Assembly (NCBI GenBank): GCA_900320035.1
Contig: ONQU01000002.1
Location: 1-12,309 of the forward strand
Reading direction: 5' to 3'
DNA length: 12,309 nt
Source of the DNA: an uncultured Rhodospirillaceae bacterium
Lineage (GTDB): Bacteria > Pseudomonadota > Alphaproteobacteria > RF32 > CAG-239
The position numbers and the translations under genes were made by a program. The number at the start of each line of letters is the position of its first letter. The first letter of the stretch is position 1. Shown piece by piece: positions 7,640 through 12,309 of this stretch. The notes beneath the pieces are model-generated. The model saw only the letters and a program-made list of their open reading frames with translations. It was not told the DNA's origin and made no database searches.

Positions 7640-8755
7640 ATGAAAAAATATGTTTTATTGAGTGGTTTCATGCTTTTTGCCACACCGGTTGCAGCCGGTG
7701 AGTGGGTTTATGATATAAGCGGTGTTGCTAACGGCTTTTACGGCTATAGTGAATATGCTGAGCGTTATCGGCAGGATTATCACCATCATCATACACCGGT
7801 TAGCGCAGAAGTCTATACTTCTGCCGGTTATCGGTTTGATAACGCAACCGAATTTAAAATTGGTTTGGATGGTCAGATTTCCGGTGGTAAAGAAGTTAAA
7901 GATTATAACCACGGCACATGGGGTGAAAATATTTATGGTTCGCTGAATAGTAAATATGGTGAGTTGACTGTTGGCCAAGTTTATAATGCAGCGTATCAAT
8001 TAGCTGTCGGTGCACCATCGATTGGTGCATTTCGGGTGAATAATTCACCATTGACAGACTTTATTGCTAATCCGAATTGGCAACGTCATCATCGCACAAC
8101 CTCATATCGAACGCTTAATTCAACCTATTTAAATACGGATGCCGATGCTCCTAAGATAAGCTACACAACGCCGGAGTGGTATGGTGGTAAGGCGGCTTTT
8201 TCTTATACGCCGGATAGCTATTCGGAGGCAGGTCTTATCAATAAACACAGCCGTTATGATAACCGCTCATCTTATGCAGCCGGTTTGTATCATAATTTAG
8301 TGACAGATTGGTTGGAAGTTGAGAGCTCACTCGGTTATGCTTATAATCGCAAAAACAATCAAGAAGCATCAGCCGGTTTGAGTTTATATCGTAAAGGGTG
8401 GACTTTGGGTGGTTCGTATCGCCAAAGTTGGATCACCGGTAGTGATTATCATTTAAACATTCGCACGCACGATGATCAACCGCTGTTTTATGACGGCTAC
8501 CGTGAGGGTAGGGCGTTTAATGTTGGTCTGAGTTATGAAATCGGTCCGTTTAAAACCGGTGTGTCGTATTTTGCCGCTTATGCACGCAAAACCGATAATA
8601 AGGACAAGATTGTCAGTTGGGCGAATCGTTTTGCCATCAATAAATATTTGGCTTTATATTTAACTTGTGCTTATGCCGAATATAAAGGTCAACGCGACGA
8701 TATGAACGGTAATCGCGGTTATGCAACAATCGGTGGTATAGAACTCAGCTTTTAG
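7640..8755 (+). CDS. Outer membrane porin (general beta-barrel porin type)
   Basis: 371-residue precursor of a beta-barrel outer membrane channel for small solutes. A signal peptide of 19 residues (KK, hydrophobic core, cleavage after VAA) is followed by many alternating amphipathic segments rich in Tyr, Gly, Ser and Asn. Examples are the strands around 57-80, 97-113, 171-190, 227-265, 292-313 and 331-348. The protein ends in IELSF, the C-terminal phenylalanine signal recognised by the barrel assembly machinery. There is no cysteine except one near residue 343. A run of four histidines at 48-51 and a HH pair at 150-151 probably lie in loops. Segments such as YGELTVGQ resemble Gram-negative porins of the Porin_4 group. 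It is the first gene of a probable operon, with the regulator starting eight bases after its stop. The substrate is unknown, and a substrate-specific channel is the main alternative. Confidence 0.85.
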   Translation: MKKYVLLSGFMLFATPVAAGEWVYDISGVANGFYGYSEYAERYRQDYHHHHTPVSAEVYTSAGYRFDNATEFKIGLDGQISGGKEVKDYNHGTWGENIYGSLNSKYGELTVGQVYNAAYQLAVGAPSIGAFRVNNSPLTDFIANPNWQRHHRTTSYRTLNSTYLNTDADAPKISYTTPEWYGGKAAFSYTPDSYSEAGLINKHSRYDNRSSYAAGLYHNLVTDWLEVESSLGYAYNRKNNQEASAGLSLYRKGWTLGGSYRQSWITGSDYHLNIRTHDDQPLFYDGYREGRAFNVGLSYEIGPFKTGVSYFAAYARKTDNKDKIVSWANRFAINKYLALYLTCAYAEYKGQRDDMNGNRGYATIGGIELSF

Positions 8756-8763
8756 GAATTTTT

Positions 8764-9381
8764 ATGGTAGATATTCTGATTTATAGTTCTAATGAAAATT
8801 TTAAACAAGATTTGCAAAATCAAATCAGCCGCTTTATTTCGGATAGCCGTTTTGTTACTGATTTGCCTGATATCATTATTGTTGATGATGAACCGGCGGC
8901 TTTTAGAGATTTAAGGCAGCTGTATTCACAAATTCCGATTGTGTTTTTAGGGCAGATGACAGATTTTAACGAAACAAATTTGAATATAATGTTAGGGAAA
9001 CCATTTCGTCTGAACCAACTATTGGATATATCTCGTGCTGCTAATCATAAACTTGATTATTCAGTTGACGGTTATTTACGTTTTAATGATTATGAATTGC
9101 GTCCGCGCCAAAAAGAAATTGAAGACCTAACTTCAGCGCAAGTTTATAAATTGACTGAAAAAGAAATTAAAATTCTGAAATATTTGTATAAAAATGCACA
9201 TCAATATGTTGATAAAACCGATTTGCAAACCAATGTTTGGGGTTATCATCAAGAAGTAGCAACACATACTATTGAAACACACATTTATCGTTTGCGTCAA
9301 AAAGTGGAGCAGGGGAATCGGCATTTAATTGCCACGGAAAATGGTCAATATCAACTGATTATGAGAGATACTCATGCCTGA
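8764..9381 (+). CDS. OmpR-type winged-helix regulator with a reduced, degenerate receiver domain
   Basis: 205-residue DNA-binding regulator. The C-terminal winged helix (about residues 105-200) is well conserved: YKLTEKEIKILKYLY at 128-142, VWGYH at 158-162, and the recognition helix with THTIETHIYRLRQKVE at 167-182, followed by the ENGQYQLI wing. The N-terminal receiver has only about 90 residues instead of about 120. The first strand (ILIYSSN) lacks the acidic pair that binds magnesium. D41/D42 could be the phosphorylation site, but the switch Thr/Ser after strand 4 is replaced (VFLGQ), and the helix 4-strand 5 region is largely missing before KPF at 79-81. Phosphorylation-independent action is likely, but this is inference. 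The TAG of the porin overlaps the ribosome binding site AGGA (8754-8757). No histidine kinase gene is seen nearby. It probably regulates the porin or its own operon. Confidence 0.85.
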   Translation: MVDILIYSSNENFKQDLQNQISRFISDSRFVTDLPDIIIVDDEPAAFRDLRQLYSQIPIVFLGQMTDFNETNLNIMLGKPFRLNQLLDISRAANHKLDYSVDGYLRFNDYELRPRQKEIEDLTSAQVYKLTEKEIKILKYLYKNAHQYVDKTDLQTNVWGYHQEVATHTIETHIYRLRQKVEQGNRHLIATENGQYQLIMRDTHA

Positions 9382-10147
9382 ATTACAAAAATTACAAACT
9401 GAAAAGCTTCAATTGCAGCCGCTTAAAATATTGCAAGAGGCACTTGGCTATATCAAAGCTAAATCAATATTTTTTGCTTTGGTGCTGATTTTTAATATAA
9501 CATATCTTGGACTTTACGATGTAATTAGCGGTGGTTTTTCTAATCCGTTGAGTATATTATGGCTTGTCGGATATTATATTTTCTGGTGTGTGTTTTATCG
9601 CTACTACTACGGCTTACGGCCATATTTTTTCCTTAAGGCGATCACCGCCAGTTTAAAGCCTTCTACCAAAGCGGTTGTTGTCTTGTTTTTGGTGATGACG
9701 CTTATCGCACTTTTACCAATGTTGCCGCTTTTTCTGGGGTATAATGATTTGTATTTGACTTTTTATGAAAACTATATGCATATGATTGAGAGTTTGTCGC
9801 ACCAAGAACCAACAGCAGAAGTTTGGAACGGTATCATGGTGGTCTATGGTGTGTTTTGCCTACTCGCGCCAAGTTTGATTTGCCAGCCGTATATGGCGTG
9901 GATTGCCTCGTTGTGTCGGCGTAGTTTTTCTTTTAAACAAGTGCGTGAAAAAATGCAGGGCAATTATTGGAACTTGGTTTTCATTTCATTAGTTCTTGTT
10001 TTTCCCGAGGCCTTCATTGATCGAATGGCAAAAAGCGGTGATTTATTCGGTTATGTCAGTATTAGTCTCAATGCTCTTTTATTTATATATACCAACGTTG
10101 TCTTTGCAAAAATTTATGATTTTTTTTATGGCTCTGATCAATCATAA
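9374..10147 (+). CDS. Polytopic inner-membrane protein of unknown function
   Basis: I do not recognise this 257-residue protein. After a Gln/Leu-rich, probably cytoplasmic N-terminus (1-28), hydrophobic segments lie at about 30-50, 59-76, 100-121, 152-170, 199-212 and 226-246, suggesting five or six membrane spans. Between spans 3 and 4 there is a polar loop with EPTAEVW. The loop at 180-198 is basic and probably cytoplasmic. Aromatic residues are abundant, for example FWCVFYRYYYG at 70-80. I see no transporter, kinase or enzyme motif. Its ATG lies inside the regulator gene and the reading frames overlap by eight bases (ATGCCTGA), so translation is probably coupled. The location suggests it acts with the porin or regulator, perhaps as a membrane partner of a regulator that lacks a kinase, but the sequence alone does not show this. 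Confidence 0.8.
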   Translation: MPELQKLQTEKLQLQPLKILQEALGYIKAKSIFFALVLIFNITYLGLYDVISGGFSNPLSILWLVGYYIFWCVFYRYYYGLRPYFFLKAITASLKPSTKAVVVLFLVMTLIALLPMLPLFLGYNDLYLTFYENYMHMIESLSHQEPTAEVWNGIMVVYGVFCLLAPSLICQPYMAWIASLCRRSFSFKQVREKMQGNYWNLVFISLVLVFPEAFIDRMAKSGDLFGYVSISLNALLFIYTNVVFAKIYDFFYGSDQS

Positions 10148-10155
10148 AAAAAAAT

Positions 10156-10179
10156 CCTCTCAACAGATAAGTTGAGAGG
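10156..10179. terminator. Bidirectional rho-independent terminator between the porin operon and ldh
   Basis: Nine-base perfect stem (CCTCTCAAC at 10156-10164 with GTTGAGAGG at 10171-10179) and a six-base loop. On the minus strand it is followed almost directly by ten T residues (complement of 10145-10154), making a strong terminator for ldh. On the plus strand the following bases are only moderately T-rich, so termination of the porin operon is plausible but weaker. Confidence 0.85.
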
Positions 10180-10207
10180 TCATTGGATTTCTTCTTTTAA
10201 GCTTGTA

Positions 10208-11152
10208 CTATTTCGGCAACAGCGCCAGAGCTTGGTTGGAAAAGTCTTTCATTTTCATGGCGCTGGCATGCAATTGCTGATGTTCACTTACCGAAAGTTT
10301 TGGCATAATCACGTGAAAAATACCGCGACGATTGATAACCGTCGGTAAAGAGAGGCAAACATCTTTAACGCCTTCAACTTCATCATGATGCGATGAAATT
10401 GTCAGAATTGAATAGTCGTTGTTGTTAATGGCACGACAAATTTGCGTTAAAGCACCGGCAATGCCATAGCAAGTTGCGCCCTTACCTTCAATAATAGAAT
10501 AAGCCGCATTGACAACCCCGTCGTTGATCTCGGCTTTTTTTGCATCATCTAAAACTTTACCGACCGATTGCGCATATTCTTCTAAAGAAAGCGTTCCGGC
10601 CTCAGCGCTTGACCACACTAAAACTTCGCTGTCGCCATGTTCACCCAAAACATCGGCATGCACCGACTTGGTTGAAACGCCTAAATAAAAGGCCAATAAG
10701 GTTCTGAAACGTGAGGTATCCAACACCGTGCCGCTACCAATAACCCGTTCTTTGGGAAAGCCTGAAAGTTTGAGGGCGATTTCAACCATAATATCAGCCG
10801 GATTAGCGGCTATGAGAAGGATGGAATTCGGGGCATATTTAGCCACCTGCGGGATAATAGCTTCAAAAATTGCCACATTACGGCTGAGAAGGTCAATGCG
10901 CGTTTCTCCCGGTTTTTGATTGGCACCGGCAGTAACAATAACCACTTCACAACCATCTAAATCAGCATAATTTCCGGCCTTAACTTTTCCGGCACTGGTG
11001 AATGGCGCAGCATGGGCAATATCCATTGCTTCAGCCATCGCTTTTTTTTCATTCATATCAATCAGCACCACCTTATGCGCTACACCGGTCATCATTAGTG
11101 AAAATGCTGCAGCACTTCCAACTGAACCGGCCCCGATAATTCCAACTTTCAT
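10208..11152 (-). CDS. ldh: L-lactate dehydrogenase (NAD-dependent)
   Basis: Cytoplasmic enzyme interconverting pyruvate and L-lactate with NADH; 314 residues, normal for the LDH/MDH family. The nucleotide-binding GAGSVG is at residues 7-12 with D32 after the second strand. The specificity position is Q79 in NQKPGETR, which points to lactate rather than malate dehydrogenase, where Arg is expected. R85, D145 and R148 (DTSR) and the catalytic H172 in GEHGDSEV are present, and T227 in KGATCYG also fits LDH. AGGAG at 11159-11163 sits six bases before the ATG. It is a single-gene unit with its own terminator and candidate promoter. It would let the cell regenerate NAD+ by fermentation. The LDH/MDH choice rests mainly on Q79 and T227, and malate dehydrogenase is the alternative. 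Confidence 0.88.
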   Translation of the reverse strand: MKVGIIGAGSVGSAAAFSLMMTGVAHKVVLIDMNEKKAMAEAMDIAHAAPFTSAGKVKAGNYADLDGCEVVIVTAGANQKPGETRIDLLSRNVAIFEAIIPQVAKYAPNSILLIAANPADIMVEIALKLSGFPKERVIGSGTVLDTSRFRTLLAFYLGVSTKSVHADVLGEHGDSEVLVWSSAEAGTLSLEEYAQSVGKVLDDAKKAEINDGVVNAAYSIIEGKGATCYGIAGALTQICRAINNNDYSILTISSHHDEVEGVKDVCLSLPTVINRRGIFHVIMPKLSVSEHQQLHASAMKMKDFSNQALALLPK

Positions 11153-11189
11153 CTTAATCTCCTAAATTCTATAAACATTAAATCATCAC

Positions 11190-11219
11190 TTTATATAGAC
11201 AATTTATCTGAAAATGCAA
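11190..11219 (-). promoter_or_regulatory. Candidate sigma-70 promoter of ldh
   Basis: On the minus strand TTGCAT (11219-11214) is followed by TATATA after 16 bases (11197-11192) or TATAAA after 18 bases (11195-11190). The leader would be about 30 bases. The -35 hexamer is the same as that proposed for gltX. Confidence 0.45.
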
Positions 11220-11240
11220 CAATTTTTTCAAGAAGTGTTT

Positions 11241-11332
11241 TTTAAGCGGTCGTCCCTCGATTCCACTTCCTCTTATACTGTCATCATTCGATTCCGGAGA
11301 AATCGTTCAGGGATCTTCGAATTATTTTTTTT
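11241..11332. other. Unexplained structured intergenic patch upstream of ldh
   Basis: This stretch is richer in G and C than the surrounding spacer. It contains two direct copies of TCGATTCC (11257-11264 and 11288-11295). TCCCTCGATT at 11253-11262 can pair with AATCG (11301-11305) plus AGGGA (11309-11313) across a three-base bulge, while the second CGATT (11289-11293) can pair with the same AATCG. Eight T residues follow at 11325-11332 on the plus strand. No open frame, tRNA fold or known RNA family is recognised. It could be a small RNA, a regulatory leader or simply spacer. Confidence 0.25.
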
Positions 11333-11346
11333 GATTGATACACAAA

Positions 11347-11373
11347 AATGGGTTGAGAAAATCCCAACCCATT
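11347..11373 (-). terminator. Rho-independent terminator of the rplM-rpsI operon
   Basis: Nine-base perfect stem (AATGGGTTG at 11347-11355 with CAACCCATT at 11365-11373) and a nine-base loop, 24 bases past the rpsI stop. On the minus strand the stem runs into a short T-rich tail (TTTTTGTGT). Confidence 0.75.
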
Positions 11374-11397
11374 GAAAATAAGATTTTTTCGTTCCGA

Positions 11398-11892
11398 TTA
11401 ACGTTTCGAGAACTGATAAGAACGACGTGCTTTAGCCTTACCATATTTCTTACGTTCAACCACACGGTCATCACGAACGAGCAAGCCTGCACTCTTTAAT
11501 GTCGGTCTTAATTCCGGCTCATATTCGTTCAAAGCTTTAGAAATACCGTGACGAATAGCACCAGCCTGACCGGACAAGCCACCGCCCTTAACCGTGCAAA
11601 CAACGTCGAATTCATTTTCGCGATTAGTGATAACGAACGGTTGGTTAATAACCATTTTCAAAACCGGACGAGCAAAATATTGGTCAATCGAACGATCGTT
11701 AATGGTAATATTGCCATGTCCCGGCATAATCCATACGCGTGCAACGGCATCTTTTCTTTTACCTGTGGCATAAGAACGGCCTTGCTTATCTTTAACTGCT
11801 TTGCGTGTTGCTTTTGCTTCCGTTTCAACGGTTGCGGTTGTTGCAACAGCTTCTTTTATATCTTGCAAAGATTCAATTTTCTTTCTAGCCAT
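11398..11892 (-). CDS. rpsI: 30S ribosomal protein S9 (uS9)
   Basis: Small-subunit ribosomal protein whose C-terminal tail reaches the P-site tRNA. The 164 residues comprise an Ala/Thr/Glu/Lys-rich N-terminal extension of about 36 residues and then the conserved S9 core. The core starts at about residue 40 with YATGKRKDAVARVW, includes GNITINDRSIDQYF and KGGGLSGQAGAIRHGI, and ends in the basic tail KARRSYQFSKR. E. coli S9 has 130 residues; similar extensions occur in alphaproteobacteria. The ATG shares one base with the TAA of rplM (TAATG), and AAGGAG at 11902-11907 is a strong ribosome binding site, so translation is probably coupled. A terminator follows. Confidence 0.98.
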   Translation of the reverse strand: MARKKIESLQDIKEAVATTATVETEAKATRKAVKDKQGRSYATGKRKDAVARVWIMPGHGNITINDRSIDQYFARPVLKMVINQPFVITNRENEFDVVCTVKGGGLSGQAGAIRHGISKALNEYEPELRPTLKSAGLLVRDDRVVERKKYGKAKARRSYQFSKR

Positions 11893-12308
11893 TATAATGC
11901 ACTCCTTTTATTCTTCGGGTTTTGTGCGGCAATATCCAAAACAATCGGATTTTGCGCCGTATGCGGATGATTTTCACCGGCATAAACTTTTAACTTGGTC
12001 ATCATCTGACGGCCGAGCGGATTGCGTGAAATCATGCGCTCAACAGCCTTTTGAATAACACGTTCCGGAAAACGACCGGCCAAAATTTTACCAGCTGTGG
12101 TATCTTTAACGCTACCAACATAACCGGTATGTTTATAATAGTGTTTATCCGCCAATTTCTTGCCGGTTAATTTAACCTTTTCGGCATTGATGACAACAAC
12201 ATAATCGCCACAATCCAAATTCGGTGCAAAATAAGGCTTATTCTTACCGCGTAAAATTTTAGCAATTTCAGCGGAAAGACGACCTAAAATAACGCCGCTG
12301 GCATCGAC
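11892..12308 (-). CDS. rplM: 50S ribosomal protein L13 (uL13), N-terminus cut by the window edge
   Basis: Large-subunit ribosomal protein, an early assembly protein that binds 23S rRNA. 138 residues are visible, and the frame stays open to the right end of the window, so roughly the first 15 residues are missing. The visible part begins with VDASGVILGRLSAEIAKILRG and continues with DCGDYVVVINAEKV, LTGKK, YYKHTGYVGS and the conserved MISRNPLGRQMMTKLKVYAG near the end. An in-frame TTG at 12218 is not the start, because conserved L13 sequence continues upstream of it. It precedes rpsI with a one-base overlap, the usual rplM-rpsI pair. Confidence 0.97.
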   Translation of the reverse strand, partial: VDASGVILGRLSAEIAKILRGKNKPYFAPNLDCGDYVVVINAEKVKLTGKKLADKHYYKHTGYVGSVKDTTAGKILAGRFPERVIQKAVERMISRNPLGRQMMTKLKVYAGENHPHTAQNPIVLDIAAQNPKNKRSAL

Positions 12309-12309
12309 A

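Noticed and set aside
7683..7700. Short GC-rich inverted repeat CACCGG/CCGGTG in the signal-peptide codons of the porin
   Set aside because: It is six base pairs, inside a coding sequence whose codons (Pro, Val, Ala, Gly) account for it, and CCGG is common throughout the window.
7655..7999. Open frame of 114 codons on the minus strand inside the porin gene
   Set aside because: It is a shadow of the porin coding sequence with no ribosome binding site or recognisable protein features.
10208..11152. Malate dehydrogenase as the product
   Set aside because: The specificity residue is Gln (Q79) instead of Arg, and other positions fit lactate dehydrogenase.
11255..11300. TTCGATTCC-like sequence resembling the T-arm of a tRNA
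   Set aside because: No matching acceptor, D or anticodon arm could be assembled on either strand.
11548..11970. Open frame of 140 codons on the plus strand antisense to rpsI/rplM
   Set aside because: It mirrors two certain ribosomal protein genes and has a Cys/Phe-rich composition typical of antisense translation.
11892..12218. TTG at 12218 as the start of L13
   Set aside because: Conserved L13 residues continue in frame upstream to the window edge, so the gene is cut by the edge.

Overview
The window reads as a chromosomal core segment of an AT-rich, Gram-negative alphaproteobacterium. The strongest clue is the minus-strand block gpmI-envC-ctpA-rppH, a gene order typical of Alphaproteobacteria. 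A beta-barrel porin, an EnvC-type murein hydrolase activator and a rpsI with an N-terminal extension agree with this. An NAD-dependent L-lactate dehydrogenase suggests some fermentative ability, possibly a gut- or host-associated lifestyle; that lifestyle is inference. No rRNA, tRNA, CRISPR array, insertion sequence, prophage gene or toxin-antitoxin pair was recognised.

Layout from left to right. (1) Positions 1-1225, plus strand: the 3' part of a GNAT acetyltransferase gene, then htpX four bases later. (2) 1299-2723, plus strand: gltX with its own promoter, ending tail-to-tail with rppH so that the two stop codons overlap. (3) 2720-7453, minus strand: a tight four-gene operon transcribed gpmI > envC > ctpA > rppH, linking glycolysis, septal murein hydrolysis, periplasmic proteolysis and mRNA 5'-end decapping. 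(4) 7454-7639: an AT-rich divergent promoter region. (5) 7640-10147, plus strand: a porin, a small OmpR-type regulator with a heavily reduced receiver domain, and an unrecognised polytopic membrane protein, spaced 8 nt apart and then overlapping by 8 nt. (6) 10156-10179: a bidirectional terminator. (7) 10208-11152, minus strand: ldh. (8) 11153-11397: an intergenic region with a probable ldh promoter, an unexplained structured patch and the rpsI terminator. (9) 11398-12308, minus strand: the rplM-rpsI ribosomal protein operon, with rplM cut by the window edge.

Most of the window is ordinary housekeeping DNA. I do not see a clear novel defence or mobile system. The part most worth a second look is the porin / reduced-receiver regulator / membrane protein cassette, which has no visible sensor kinase and may be a self-contained envelope regulation unit. 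Secondary points are the intergenic patch at 11241-11335, the excess of the tetramer CCGG, and the apparent loss of a polysaccharide deacetylase gene often found between ctpA and rppH.
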